Assembly: GCA_016710585.1 (NCBI GenBank)
Contig: JADJVN010000047.1
Span: forward strand, 108,364-172,363
DNA length: 64,000 bases
Source of the DNA: Saprospiraceae bacterium
GTDB lineage: Bacteria > Bacteroidota > Bacteroidia > Chitinophagales > Saprospiraceae
Direction of reading: 5' to 3'
Shown here: positions 47,722-56,830 of the stretch, piece by piece
Layout: each line of letters begins with the position of its first letter
Position numbering within the stretch: the stretch's first letter is position 1
Translations under genes and position numbers: made by a program
Notes under the pieces: model-generated
Told to the model about the DNA's origin: nothing
Database searches by the model: none
Seen by the model: the letters and a program-made list of their open reading frames with translations, nothing else

Positions 47722-47811
47722 TGAAATGTAAGCTTAGATTGTTTGTTAATCCTATGAGATAATCACTTTCAGTGAATTATTTGAAAGTTTCAGATAAGCT
47801 AAATGCTCATG

Positions 47812-49578
47812 TTAATTTTGCTTTTTGGGTAAAAAAGAAAATACTATGATCAAAATCGTTGACAAAATAGCGAGATAGGCGATCATGTCTCCAAAGCGTT
47901 GGTAAAAGCTAACAAAATCGTTAAATAAAATCGAGCTGGTCAAACTTGCTTCCACACCATATTTTGTGGGGTAATGAATTCGGCCCATTTGATCTATCGT
48001 GCAAGAAATTCCAGAGTTTGCAGATCGGGCTATAGACTTCCGAAATTCAATGGCACGCAATGCTCCAATATAGCAATGTTGAATATAACCCAAAGTATTG
48101 TCCCACCATCCATCATTGGTCATGATGAAAATAGCTTGTGCGCCATCGTCAAAATATCCTCGCATATAATCGCCATAGATAGATTCATAACAAATCACAG
48201 GTGCAATTTTGTGCTTACCAGATTGGAAAGCTTCCCTATTCTTTTGAGTAGCCAGACCTGCAGCTGTACCTCCCATTTTGTCAATTATGGGTTTTAGAAA
48301 TGGGAGTAATTTTTTATATGGAAAAATCTCTGGTCCAGGTACTAACTTAGATTTATAATAAATGGGTATGTCGCCGGTATCGCTTAGTTGAATTGCGCAA
48401 TTATGAATTTCATAAATCTTGTTTTCGTTATATTTGGAATGTCTTGCAGCAGGGCCTAATGGCTCATCCTTTTTATAATATTTTATTGACGTCATCCCTG
48501 AAACCAATACTAGATTTTGATTGAGCGGAAGTGAATCTCTAAGTACTTGAACCAAGGGTTCTGATTGAAGATTGGCCACATCAAGTGGATTAAAATTCGC
48601 CAAACTGGTTTCAGGCCACAATATATATTTTGTTTTATCTGTAATAGCATTTAATGTCAATCTAATGAATCGAGAAAGTTGTACTTCTTCTGGTACTTCA
48701 AATTTCTCATAGTGTGGTTCATAATTAGGTTGAATTATTGCAATTTCTACAGGCTCTCCTTTTTCTTCATAGCTAAAGTAAATTATTAGTGAAATCAATA
48801 TTGGTACAGAAATAATAGTACAAATAGTGATGAGTTTATGCTGTAATTCTTTTTTTGAAATAAAAGACCTTGTTTTCCATGTATGAAAAATTAAACAATT
48901 AATCACCAAAATCCACAATCCTCCGCCGAAAACCCCTGTATATTCGTACCATTGAATCAAGGAAATTTGACTTGCAAACGCATTACCAAGAGTAAGCCAT
49001 GGCCATGAGATCTCCCAGTTCAGATGAATCCATTCCCAACAAAGCCAAAAGGCAATGAAAGATAAAAGTTGTATTTTTGGAAATTTGCGACCGATTCTTA
49101 TCATCCCTATCCATGGCACAGCCATGAATAAAGAATTAAGACCAAAAGCGGCAATAGATGGAACTAGTGCAGAATTGGATACCCAATAGGTCACCAAAAG
49201 ATTCCACAGCATGAAGCTATGATATATATAAAAAAAATGAAGTTTTAATTTATTTGGACTATCTGAAGCTTCAATCTGCTGCTGAACTATTAGTGCCGGT
49301 AAGAATGCTATAAATAAAATAACTGGAAATGGCAACGGCGGAAAACCAATAGAAAGTAGTAATCCAGAAATAGTAGACAGTAAAAACCACCTCTTCCTTT
49401 CTGGATCTGTCCAAAAGAAACGAAGTGAGGCAACAATGACTAGCCAAGCGCCAATAAAAAATCCAAGTGGAAGATGGCCCCAAAGTGGCAATTGGGACAT
49501 TCTAAAAGCACAAAAAATGAATAAAATAAGCCCTATAGAGAAAATAACACCTCGAATATATCGATTAATGAAGTCCAT
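47812..49578 (-). CDS. lnt: apolipoprotein N-acyltransferase
   Basis: Inner-membrane enzyme that adds the third acyl chain to lipoproteins, needed for the many lipoproteins seen here. About 588 residues. The N-terminal part has multiple membrane segments (SIGFPPLPFPVILFIAFLP and others), and a C-terminal nitrilase domain shows the catalytic triad: Glu in KYILWPETSLAN, Lys in IYYKSKLVPGPE, Cys in IAPVICYESIYG. A final membrane segment follows (MIAYLAILSTILIIVFSF). Start ATG at 49578; a TTG precedes it. Upstream of prfC in the same direction. Confidence 0.94.
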   Translation of the reverse strand: MDFINRYIRGVIFSIGLILFIFCAFRMSQLPLWGHLPLGFFIGAWLVIVASLRFFWTDPERKRWFLLSTISGLLLSIGFPPLPFPVILFIAFLPALIVQQQIEASDSPNKLKLHFFYIYHSFMLWNLLVTYWVSNSALVPSIAAFGLNSLFMAVPWIGMIRIGRKFPKIQLLSFIAFWLCWEWIHLNWEISWPWLTLGNAFASQISLIQWYEYTGVFGGGLWILVINCLIFHTWKTRSFISKKELQHKLITICTIISVPILISLIIYFSYEEKGEPVEIAIIQPNYEPHYEKFEVPEEVQLSRFIRLTLNAITDKTKYILWPETSLANFNPLDVANLQSEPLVQVLRDSLPLNQNLVLVSGMTSIKYYKKDEPLGPAARHSKYNENKIYEIHNCAIQLSDTGDIPIYYKSKLVPGPEIFPYKKLLPFLKPIIDKMGGTAAGLATQKNREAFQSGKHKIAPVICYESIYGDYMRGYFDDGAQAIFIMTNDGWWDNTLGYIQHCYIGALRAIEFRKSIARSANSGISCTIDQMGRIHYPTKYGVEASLTSSILFNDFVSFYQRFGDMIAYLAILSTILIIVFSFLPKKQN

Positions 49579-49652
49579 CAAGCCCGAAATTGAGAAATTT
49601 AGTTGGAATTACAAAATTTTAAAATAATTTAGTTGAATTTTAAAATAATTAC

Positions 49653-49660
49653 TATTTTTG
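49653..49660 (+). promoter_or_regulatory. promoter of rpmE2 (TTG-N17-TAnnTTTG)
   Basis: TATTTTTG at 49653-49660 with TTG at 49633-49635, 17 bases apart, a full Bacteroidota promoter pattern, 21 bases before the ATG at 49682. Confidence 0.7.
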
Positions 49661-49681
49661 CACTCCAAAATTGAATTTATC

Positions 49682-49939
49682 ATGAAAAAAGATCTTCATC
49701 CAGCTAATTACAGAATGGTAGTTTTCAAAGATTTCTCTTGCAATGAGGCTTTTTTGACGAGATCATGTACAGCATCTAAAGAAACGATCACTTGGGAGGA
49801 CGGAAACGAATATCCTTTGGTTCGTTTAGAAATATCTAATAAATCACATCCTTTCTTTACTGGAAAGATGAAATTTATCGATACAGCTGGTCGTATTGAT
49901 AAATTCAACAAAAAGTTTCAAAAATTTACAAAAGCATAA
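49682..49939 (+). CDS. rpmE2: type B 50S ribosomal protein L31
   Basis: 85 residues: MKKDLHPANYRMVVFKDFS, ETITWEDGNEYPLVRLEIS, SHPFFTGKMKFIDTAGRIDK. This matches the longer type B (zinc-independent) L31, which lacks the CxxC pairs of type A. Two isolated cysteines (FSCNEAF and RSCTAS) do not form a zinc motif. I chose the inner ATG at 49682 because it begins the conserved sequence and sits at the normal distance from the promoter. A strong terminator follows. Confidence 0.95.
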   Translation: MKKDLHPANYRMVVFKDFSCNEAFLTRSCTASKETITWEDGNEYPLVRLEISNKSHPFFTGKMKFIDTAGRIDKFNKKFQKFTKA

Positions 49940-49942
49940 ATT

Positions 49943-49967
49943 AAAAGCCCCAAAAACTGGGGCTTTT
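49943..49967 (+). terminator. rho-independent terminator after rpmE2
   Basis: AAAAGCCCC (49943-49951), loop of seven bases, GGGGCTTTT (49959-49967). It starts three bases after the rpmE2 stop. Confidence 0.9.
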
Positions 49968-50010
49968 GTATTTTATATCCAAAGGAATAATAGCATTTAC
50001 CCGAAAAGTT

Positions 50011-50018
50011 TACCTTTG
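50011..50018 (+). promoter_or_regulatory. TAnnTTTG promoter element of the GlmU-like gene
   Basis: TACCTTTG, an exact -7 match, 17 bases before the ATG at 50036. Confidence 0.6.
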
Positions 50019-50035
50019 AGAATCAATACGCATTA

Positions 50036-51238
50036 ATGCAAAATATCATTCTTCACGACAGCGCTCATACTCAAGATTTGTGGCCATTGACAGCTACAAG
50101 ACCAGTCGGTGAATTGAGGATAGGTATACTTACCATAAGAGAAAAATGGGAAAAAAGGTGGAATGCTAAAGTTTCTTATAAAACAGCTGACTATTTGCAA
50201 AAAAAATTTCCTCTAACTATTGAGGAGGATAATTTTCTTATAGACGCTAGTATTTTACCCAATGAAGAATTAAATTATTTATTGACTTGTCTCAATACAA
50301 ATCAATTTATCTCCCATGAAAGCCGATTTGTTGCAGCGCGACTAAATCGCAGACAAGTTGAATCTTTCTTCCAAGTAGGTGGGACGATCACAGATAATGC
50401 TTTAGAGTTGATCAATTGTAAACGAATCCAACATTTATGGGAAATATTTGGCTTTAATGATTTAGAACTGAAAAATGACTATGAGATTCTAACTAAAGAT
50501 AAAAATTCAATCGCATTACATGCTTCAAATCAGCATTTTGGAACTCAGTTATTCATTGAAGATGGCGCTAAAATAAAAGCCTCTATCTTGAATTCGGAAA
50601 CTGGACCCATTTATATAAGTAAAAATGCTGAAATCATGGAAGGCGCAATGATTCGAGGTCCGTTTTACTTGGGGGAGAATGCACAAGTGAAAATGGGAGC
50701 TAAAATATATGGCGCCACCACAATTGGACCAGGATGTCGCGTTGGAGGCGAAATCAATAATAGTGTCTTTTATGCCAATAGTAATAAAGCTCATGATGGA
50801 TTTATTGGCAATGCTGTGATTGGAGAGTGGTGCAACATAGGTGCAGACAGCAATAACTCAAATCTAAAAAACAACTATGATACTGTCAAAATATGGAATT
50901 ATCCTACCCAGCGATTTATCCCAACTGGCAGTATATTTTGTGGATTAATGATGGGTGATCATGCTAAATGCGGTATAAATACCATGTTCAATACTGGTAC
51001 TGTCGTAGGTGTTGGTGCAAATGTTTTTGGTGATGGATTTCCACGTCAGTTTATTCCTGATTTTGCCTGGGGAGGGAACTCTGGTTTTACGACTTTTAAA
51101 TTGGATAAATTCTATGAGACAGCCAAAACAGTAATGTTGAGACGCAATCAAGAATTAAATGAATTTGATCGCGATATTTTAAAACATATTTATGACACAA
51201 GTGCAGTGAATCGCAGTTGGGAAAAATCAATGAATTGA
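50036..51238 (+). CDS. GlmU-like sugar nucleotidyltransferase with hexapeptide repeats
   Basis: 400 residues. The N-terminal part (IILHDSAHTQDLWPLTATRP) resembles the Bacteroidota alternative GlmU family (TIGR03991). The C-terminal half is a left-handed beta-helix of hexapeptide repeats (GPIYISKNAEIMEGAMIRGP, GAKIYGATTIGPGCRVGGE). The expected product is UDP-GlcNAc from glucosamine-1-phosphate for murein and LPS. The classic GlmU glycine-rich loop is altered, as in this family. The stop overlaps the TTG start of the next gene. Confidence 0.82.
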   Translation: MQNIILHDSAHTQDLWPLTATRPVGELRIGILTIREKWEKRWNAKVSYKTADYLQKKFPLTIEEDNFLIDASILPNEELNYLLTCLNTNQFISHESRFVAARLNRRQVESFFQVGGTITDNALELINCKRIQHLWEIFGFNDLELKNDYEILTKDKNSIALHASNQHFGTQLFIEDGAKIKASILNSETGPIYISKNAEIMEGAMIRGPFYLGENAQVKMGAKIYGATTIGPGCRVGGEINNSVFYANSNKAHDGFIGNAVIGEWCNIGADSNNSNLKNNYDTVKIWNYPTQRFIPTGSIFCGLMMGDHAKCGINTMFNTGTVVGVGANVFGDGFPRQFIPDFAWGGNSGFTTFKLDKFYETAKTVMLRRNQELNEFDRDILKHIYDTSAVNRSWEKSMN

Positions 51239-51903
51239 AAAAACTAAACTTTTGGACACAATGGAAATCATATTTCAAAGATGTCCTTATCGAATCATCT
51301 AGCACTGAACAAAATCCTGTTCTTGAACTTTATTTGTCCAAAGGTGAATACAAACTATGTGCAGACAAAGCGATTTACTCTTTTGGAATGCGTTACCATA
51401 ATTTTGTCGAGACATTCGAACAACTTAATATAGCCAAATTTGCACCAAAAAATGTATTGATTTTAGGTTTAGGGACGGGAAGTATTCTTCAACTTTTAGA
51501 ACAGAAATATTTTATCAAATCACATTATACTTGTATAGAAAATGATGCTACAATCATCCAATGGTACAGAAAATATATTGCTCCCACGATAACTTCACAA
51601 GTCATTATCTTGAATGATGATGCTTATGAATATATATCGCAGTGTAATAACCTCTTTGATCTTATTTGTATGGATATCTTTGTCGATGACAGCATACCTG
51701 GAAAATTTGAGTCATCTCAATTTTCTGAGCAGCTCTATAAATTGCTTTCCAATAGAGGGATTTTAATTTACAATCGATTGGCTGAAAAAGAAACAGATAA
51801 TAAAAAAAATAACCAATATATAGATTCGATTTTTACCAAAGTTTTTCAAAATCATCAAATCTTAAAATTGGCAACCAACTGGATGCTGATTGGTAAAAAA
51901 TAA
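51235..51903 (+). CDS. spermidine synthase-like methyltransferase-fold protein
   Basis: 222 residues. The Rossmann motif I is VLILGLGTGSILQLLEQK, followed by YTCIENDATIIQWYRKYI and LICMDIFVDDSIPG, the arrangement of polyamine synthases and related SAM enzymes. The aminopropyl-transfer gate residues are not clear, so a methyltransferase is equally possible. The start is the TTG at 51235, whose TTGA overlaps the GlmU-like stop codon; an in-frame TTG at 51217 is an alternative. Cotranscribed with the GlmU-like gene. Substrate unknown. Confidence 0.7.
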   Translation: MKKLNFWTQWKSYFKDVLIESSSTEQNPVLELYLSKGEYKLCADKAIYSFGMRYHNFVETFEQLNIAKFAPKNVLILGLGTGSILQLLEQKYFIKSHYTCIENDATIIQWYRKYIAPTITSQVIILNDDAYEYISQCNNLFDLICMDIFVDDSIPGKFESSQFSEQLYKLLSNRGILIYNRLAEKETDNKKNNQYIDSIFTKVFQNHQILKLATNWMLIGKK

Positions 51904-52056
51904 GCTATTAACTGTTATATTTTGGCTAAAAGTTAAAAAGATCAGACATTTTTAAATGTCAATGAATAAATTCACTACTTTTGGCCATTATCGAGTTTAT
52001 TGAATATTAATTTTTCAAGAGCTCAATATTTTTTTTAACCATTTCAAATCAAGACG

Positions 52057-52485
52057 ATGTACACATTTATCAAAGAAGCACATTCTGGGATAGCTTATAT
52101 CCTTATTTTACCTTTAATTTTCATAGTATTATTTGCAGCATACTCTTATTTCACCAAGCAAGCTTTTACCGATAGGCATAAAAAATTTGCTTTAGTTGGC
52201 TTGATCATCACACATCTACAAATTTTATTAGGCTTGATTTTGTATTTTATTTCACCACTAGGCCTTGCTAATTTTTCTGGCGAATCAATGAAGTCTGCAC
52301 CAATGCGTTTGATGATATTGGAACATCCATTGATGATGATTTTAGCTGCAGTATTAGTTACGATAGGGTATTCAAAAGCAAAACGATTGATCGTAGATAA
52401 TTCACGACACAGAGCAGTATTAATTTATTATGGAATTGCTTTGATTTTTATTCTATCTAGAATACCTTGGAGTGTTTGGCCATAG
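52057..52485 (+). CDS. four-helix membrane protein, b561-like
   Basis: 142 residues with four membrane segments. Conserved histidines lie at the ends of helices (EAHSGIAYILIL, ITHLQILLGLILYF, LEHPLMMILAAVL, SRHRAVLIYYG), the pattern of heme-b561-like proteins. In databases this Bacteroidota family sometimes carries the wrong name ribosomal protein L27, which the sequence does not support. It may bind heme or act as a small electron carrier; inference. Followed by a strong hairpin terminator. Confidence 0.7.
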   Translation: MYTFIKEAHSGIAYILILPLIFIVLFAAYSYFTKQAFTDRHKKFALVGLIITHLQILLGLILYFISPLGLANFSGESMKSAPMRLMILEHPLMMILAAVLVTIGYSKAKRLIVDNSRHRAVLIYYGIALIFILSRIPWSVWP

Positions 52486-52511
52486 AATTTAATTGAAAAA
52501 AACATATAAAT

Positions 52512-52546
52512 AAAAAATTCACTATTTTCATAGTGAATTTTTTTTT
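52512..52546 (+). terminator. rho-independent terminator after the b561-like gene
   Basis: AATTCACTAT (52516-52525), loop TTTC, ATAGTGAATT (52530-52539), with an A tract before and a long T tract after. Confidence 0.88.
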
Positions 52547-52680
52547 GTTATAAATTATAAATTGGAATTAATCTGATGCTTAAATTATCTTAATCCACCT
52601 TTCACACTGTGAATTTTGAGTTGCACTATTCTTGCAAATGTTTAAATCAAATTATTTTTGATAATAATCAATTTTCATAT

Positions 52681-53676
52681 TTAACAACCTTGATTTCTAG
52701 GCACTGCATAAATGATTGACCCGATTTGAGTTAAATTAAATACCTTTTTCTCTATTGAGGGAAAAGTGAGCTTCCATGTTTTACCTTGATCCGTTGATCG
52801 AAAAATACCATTGGGGTGACCACACAAAAAGCTGTCACCACTCTGAATGACACTACTTATACCATCTGATGGAGGAAGCTTGGAATCTATTTCTTGCCAT
52901 GTTTTCCCTTTATCTAAAGAGATACGCACTCTTCGTATCTTTGATGCTGTATTGTAAGTAATGGCTGAAAATCCGCCATCAATTAACCCAATAGAGACCC
53001 CCACGCCTCCTTCTGAAATTACAGTCTCCCAGTGATCACCACCATCTTCGGATCTTATAATACCATGTTCATTTGTGCAAAGAATAGTGCCTTCAGATTC
53101 TATTATTTCCATGACCCAACCATTCTTATAAATCTCCTTCCATGTTTTACCTTGGTCTGTTGACTTCAATAATTCCTTCCCTGTACCAAGAAAGATTGAC
53201 CCATCTTCAGTTTCTAGAAGACTGAAAAACAAATGTTGTTTTAAATTCGAAAATACGGGCAGCCAGAGCGCTGTCCCATGAAGTTTATGATAGATATCAT
53301 TATTCGATGTCAAAGCATACATGCCGTTGTTACCAGGAAAAATATTAATTACATTCTCAAAGAATGAAAAATCTTTTTTCCAAGCTAAATCTGAATTTGA
53401 CAGGCTTCCATGCATCAAGCCACTGGAAGAAGCTAATACAAGCTCTTTATTAATGGGGACAACACTATTGATCTCTGTTTTAGTGGGAAGGCCAGAACTG
53501 ACATCAAGCCATGTCAAACCATTATCATTTGATCTATAGATTGCTTGAACTGGATTTGATTCTTGGAGTAATGTCTTGCCTTGAATATCCACTTCAATTG
53601 GAGACAATTTTGAATCATTCTGACAAGAATTAAAAATTGTAACAATAAATATAATTTGAAATAATTTGATAGTCAT
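52681..53676 (-). CDS. Ycf48/sortilin-like BNR-repeat lipoprotein
   Basis: 331 residues with a lipobox (IFNSC). A beta-propeller is built of BNR/Asp-box repeats: YRSNDNGLTWLDVS, KSTDQGKTWKEI, RSEDGGDHWETV, SLDKGKTWQEI, RSTDQGKTWKLT. This resembles photosystem assembly factor Ycf48 and sortilin-type propellers, used as protein-binding scaffolds. It is anchored in the envelope. No assembly partner is visible, so the ligand is unknown. Confidence 0.82.
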   Translation of the reverse strand: MTIKLFQIIFIVTIFNSCQNDSKLSPIEVDIQGKTLLQESNPVQAIYRSNDNGLTWLDVSSGLPTKTEINSVVPINKELVLASSSGLMHGSLSNSDLAWKKDFSFFENVINIFPGNNGMYALTSNNDIYHKLHGTALWLPVFSNLKQHLFFSLLETEDGSIFLGTGKELLKSTDQGKTWKEIYKNGWVMEIIESEGTILCTNEHGIIRSEDGGDHWETVISEGGVGVSIGLIDGGFSAITYNTASKIRRVRISLDKGKTWQEIDSKLPPSDGISSVIQSGDSFLCGHPNGIFRSTDQGKTWKLTFPSIEKKVFNLTQIGSIIYAVPRNQGC

Positions 53677-53853
53677 ATTAATCCTGATTATGTTTTAGCA
53701 TATTTGCTTTGTAAAGATAAGGTTTATATGTCAAAGAAATTTTAATTAATTTCTAGTTAAAACCAAATATCCTTATTTAGAAAATCATTGTTAAAACTTA
53801 ACCATTTTGTGAGCCAAATCTTAATGATAATCACCATTATCAACTTTCCCCTT

Positions 53854-54525
53854 TTAATCGACTATCTTAAATAAAAAATCTTCTATAAATTGATTTGTAA
53901 ATTCAGAATTCTTTATTGAATTAACATCTGTCAGTTTAGGCAAATTAACACTAAAAAATTGCTGATGATGAGATGTCTCAATAATGGTAGTGCTCAAAGA
54001 TCTAGGATATTTATAATTTGGATTATATTCTGAAATTACCTTTGCAATCCGCGTACAGAGATCTTTGTATGGTTTAAATACTTCATTCTTATTTATTTCT
54101 GTAATATCTTTGACTAAATAGGTTTTGCTACTCTCAGAGATGACGATTTGGTTGAGGTATTTCTTATTATAATCAAAATGACTTTCACTTCCCGCCAATT
54201 CATGTGTCAATAAATGAACGATGATTCTCAAGCTTTCCTTTTTGTCTGTAATATTTTCCAATTTATAGGCCACTAAAAATTCCATATAACACCAATACCA
54301 ATTCAAGATATAAAGTAAAATGCTATGCTTATTTTCAAAGTATCGATAGACTGTAGCTTCAGTACTGTTGATCTCTGTCGCCAATTTTTTTATTGTAAAT
54401 TGCTCAAAACCAAGTTGATAAATCAAATCTATAGATTTCTTAACCATTAATTTCCCCACTTCACTGTTCTCGGGATTGCGCAAATAAATGCGTTCATTAA
54501 TATCAAATTTTACTTGAAAGTTCAT
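53854..54525 (-). CDS. TetR family transcriptional regulator
   Basis: 223 residues. The N-terminal helix-turn-helix is FTIKKLATEINSTEATVYRYFENKHSIL; the rest is an all-helical ligand-binding region with no recognisable family. It is divergent from the TerC / carbonic anhydrase genes. A TACCTTTG element (54545-54552, minus strand) and two palindromes lie in the shared intergenic region, so it probably represses both sides. Confidence 0.9.
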   Translation of the reverse strand: MNFQVKFDINERIYLRNPENSEVGKLMVKKSIDLIYQLGFEQFTIKKLATEINSTEATVYRYFENKHSILLYILNWYWCYMEFLVAYKLENITDKKESLRIIVHLLTHELAGSESHFDYNKKYLNQIVISESSKTYLVKDITEINKNEVFKPYKDLCTRIAKVISEYNPNYKYPRSLSTTIIETSHHQQFFSVNLPKLTDVNSIKNSEFTNQFIEDFLFKIVD

Positions 54526-54544
54526 GCTATTGAGAATATTTATG

Positions 54545-54552
54545 CAAAGGTA
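54545..54552 (-). promoter_or_regulatory. TAnnTTTG promoter element of the TetR gene
   Basis: TACCTTTG on the minus strand, 19 bases before the tetR ATG. The inverted repeat at 54567 lies just upstream, in the -33 region. Confidence 0.6.
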
Positions 54553-54566
54553 GCAAATATCTAATC

Positions 54567-54587
54567 TGTAATAGTAAAAATATTACA
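54567..54587. promoter_or_regulatory. candidate TetR operator (7-7-7 inverted repeat)
   Basis: TGTAATA (54567-54573), 7-base spacer, TATTACA (54581-54587). It sits 14 bases upstream of the tetR -7 element. Confidence 0.5.
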
Positions 54588-54611
54588 AACAAAATTTAAC
54601 AATTATTTAAG

Positions 54612-54624
54612 ATAGTAATACTAT
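54612..54624. promoter_or_regulatory. candidate second operator at the TerC promoter
   Basis: ATAGTAATACTAT, an odd palindrome with 6-base arms that shares GTAATA with the site at 54567. It lies 18 bases upstream of the TATCTTTG element for TerC. Confidence 0.45.
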
Positions 54625-54642
54625 TATATAATATAGTTATAT

Positions 54643-54650
54643 TATCTTTG
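54643..54650 (+). promoter_or_regulatory. TAnnTTTG promoter element of the TerC gene
   Basis: TATCTTTG, an exact -7 match, 68 bases before the TerC ATG. Confidence 0.5.
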
Positions 54651-54718
54651 TGGTGTTAAACTAATAAATTATTTTTTTGAAAAGCCATCAAACTGATTTT
54701 GTGCTATAAAAATATAAT

Positions 54719-55422
54719 ATGACTGAAGCATTAATTCCATTATTCACTTTAATTATACTTGAGCTCATTTTAGGTATTGATAATATTATCTTCATCTCAA
54801 TTCTTGCAGATAAATTGCCCAAAGAGCAACGAAATAAATTGAGGTATTGGGGTTTAAGTATGGCCGTTATCTTGCGATTAGGATTACTCGCCTTGATTTC
54901 TTGGGTGATTAAACTTGACAATACATTATTTACCTTGGGCAATATTGAGTTCTCTGGAAAAGGAATCATACTCATCCTTGGGGAGTATTTCTCTTGTGGA
55001 AAAGTACTAAGGAGATCTACTATAAAACTGAACATGCTAAAAATGAAACATTATCAACTTTACCTAAAGCCAGTTTCAAATCATTACTCTTCGAAATCAT
55101 TATCCTTGATCTAGTTTTCTCCATAGACAGTATCATCACTGCTGTGGGGATGGTTAATGAACTTTGGATTATGTACACCGCGGTAATTATAAGTGTCATA
55201 TTAATGCTTTGGGCTTCAAAACCTATTAGTGAATTTATTCAGCATCATCCTTCTTTTAAAATTTTAGCATTATCCTTCCTAATGTTGATTGGTGTTGCTT
55301 TAATTGGAGAGGGATTAAAATTCGATATTCCAAAAGGATACATTTACTTCTCTATGGCATTCTCCTTTATAGTAAATCTAATTCAAATTTATACTAACGC
55401 TGAGCCTAAATCAAAAGAATAA
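54719..55422 (+). pseudogene. TerC family integral membrane protein, one frameshift
   Basis: A membrane protein of about 235 residues when joined, linked in the family to metal (Mn) export or tellurite resistance. The first frame has EALIPLFTLIILELILGIDN, with the family Glu and Asp, and ISILADKLPKEQRNKLRYWG. It runs off at GIILILGEYFSC. Adding one G to the G-run 54980-54983 gives LGGVFLLWKSTKEIYYKTEH. This continues in the second frame with IIILDLVFSIDSIITAVGM, the second signature with Asp. The break is therefore a one-base homopolymer indel. It is followed after 26 bases by carbonic anhydrase. Confidence 0.88.
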
Positions 55423-55448
55423 AATTAATCATTATAAAATATTAAAAT

Positions 55449-56090
55449 ATGCGTACTCATTCAAAAGAAACTCAAAGCAGCCTAACTCCAGAAACAGCAC
55501 TTCAAATCTTAAAAGAAGGCAACCAGCGATTTATAAATAATCTTAAAGCCAATCGCAACTTACTCCAACAAGTAAATGAAACTTCCTCTGGTCAATTTCC
55601 TTTTGCAACCATCCTTAGCTGTATCGATAGTCGTACTTCAGCAGAACTTATTTTTGACCAAGGATTGGGTGATATTTTTAGTATTAGAATTGCAGGAAAT
55701 ATTTTGAACGAGGATATTTTAGGCAGTATGGAATTTGCAACAAAAGTGGTTGGAACAAAAGTGCTTCTGGTATTGGGACATACCAAATGTGGAGCTATAG
55801 TTGGAGCCTGTAATCATGTCGAAATGGGCAATCTTACCACATTATTAAATAAGATCCAACCTGCAATTTTTAGTGAGAAAAAAACGAAAGAAAACAGAAA
55901 TGGATCAAATTCTGATTTTGTCAATAATGTCACTGAACTTAATGTCCATTTAACGATAGAACGTGTGAGAAGAGAAAGTCCAATAATCGCTGAAATGGAA
56001 GAATTGGGTCAAATTAAAATAGTTGGTGGTCTATATGATGTAGAGACTGGGGAAGTAAGCTTCTATGAAGAATTTGCAATAAACAATTAA
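55449..56090 (+). CDS. beta-class carbonic anhydrase
   Basis: 213 residues. The zinc ligands and catalytic dyad are in LSCIDSRTSAELIFDQG (Cys and the Asp-Arg pair) and GHTKCGAIVGACNHV (His and Cys). VGGLYDVETGEVSFYE closes the domain. It converts CO2 and bicarbonate in the cytosol; no signal peptide. Likely cotranscribed with the TerC-like gene (26-base gap) under the TetR regulator. The pairing of a carbonic anhydrase with TerC is seen here; its meaning is not known to me. Confidence 0.93.
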   Translation: MRTHSKETQSSLTPETALQILKEGNQRFINNLKANRNLLQQVNETSSGQFPFATILSCIDSRTSAELIFDQGLGDIFSIRIAGNILNEDILGSMEFATKVVGTKVLLVLGHTKCGAIVGACNHVEMGNLTTLLNKIQPAIFSEKKTKENRNGSNSDFVNNVTELNVHLTIERVRRESPIIAEMEELGQIKIVGGLYDVETGEVSFYEEFAINN

Positions 56091-56180
56091 GTTTACTCAA
56101 TTTTACAATAATTCATTCTTACAATTTGGAAATATATCTATTATTCACGATTATTGTGTTTACGAAATTACAACCCTGAA

Positions 56181-56669
56181 GTGATTAATAAATATAAAAA
56201 TTCAACACCAAATTCAGTGAATCTAAATTTTAGTAATAAAATTAATCCTGCAATACTGTATCTATATACTTTAACATTCATTACTCTAATATCATGTAAT
56301 ATGCAAAAGAAATCCGAATTAACAAATAATGAAAAAATGGAAGTTCCTGCAACTAATAAAACTTCTAAAGGAATCGACATTATTTCTGGTGAAATCGCAG
56401 AAAAAGCATTAACCAATTCATTAGATATAGATAAAAATCAAAAAGAATTTTACATTAGATGTTCTGTTCAAGACTATTTTATCAAATTCTGTGAATCTGA
56501 CATAAGTAAAGAACAATTATTGAAATATTTCGATCCTAATAAATTGATCAATCCAATTACCGTCAAGGGTAAAATAGTGCATGGTTTATTGGATACTTGC
56601 CCAAACAAAGCTTATACCAAATCAAGAATTGGATATTATGTCGTTATCTACAGCATTGAAGATCAATAA
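56181..56669 (+). CDS. hypothetical lipoprotein
   Basis: About 162 residues. Lipobox TLISC; the mature part (EFYIRCSVQDYFIKFCES and RIGYYVVIYSIED) is unlike any family I know. No ATG precedes the signal peptide; a GTG at 56181 is the best start, with a TTG at 56154 possible. The unusual start could hide a missing base. Confidence 0.55.
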   Translation: MINKYKNSTPNSVNLNFSNKINPAILYLYTLTFITLISCNMQKKSELTNNEKMEVPATNKTSKGIDIISGEIAEKALTNSLDIDKNQKEFYIRCSVQDYFIKFCESDISKEQLLKYFDPNKLINPITVKGKIVHGLLDTCPNKAYTKSRIGYYVVIYSIEDQ

Positions 56670-56799
56670 GACTGCATTTAACCAAAGTTTACAATCAAAT
56701 TTATTTTGATTTATAGGCTCTTGATCCGACGATATAAAATGGCAAGACAAATGGAATATAAACATCTTGTTAAGTAATTGAATATAATAGATAATTAGC

Positions 56800-56807
56800 T
56801 ATCTTTG
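56800..56807 (+). promoter_or_regulatory. promoter of ahcY (TTG-N19-TAnnTTTG)
   Basis: TATCTTTG at 56800-56807 and TTG at 56778-56780, 19 bases apart, the best promoter match in the window, 23 bases before the ATG. Confidence 0.75.
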
Positions 56808-56830
56808 CAGCAAAATTAAAGTTCATTATT

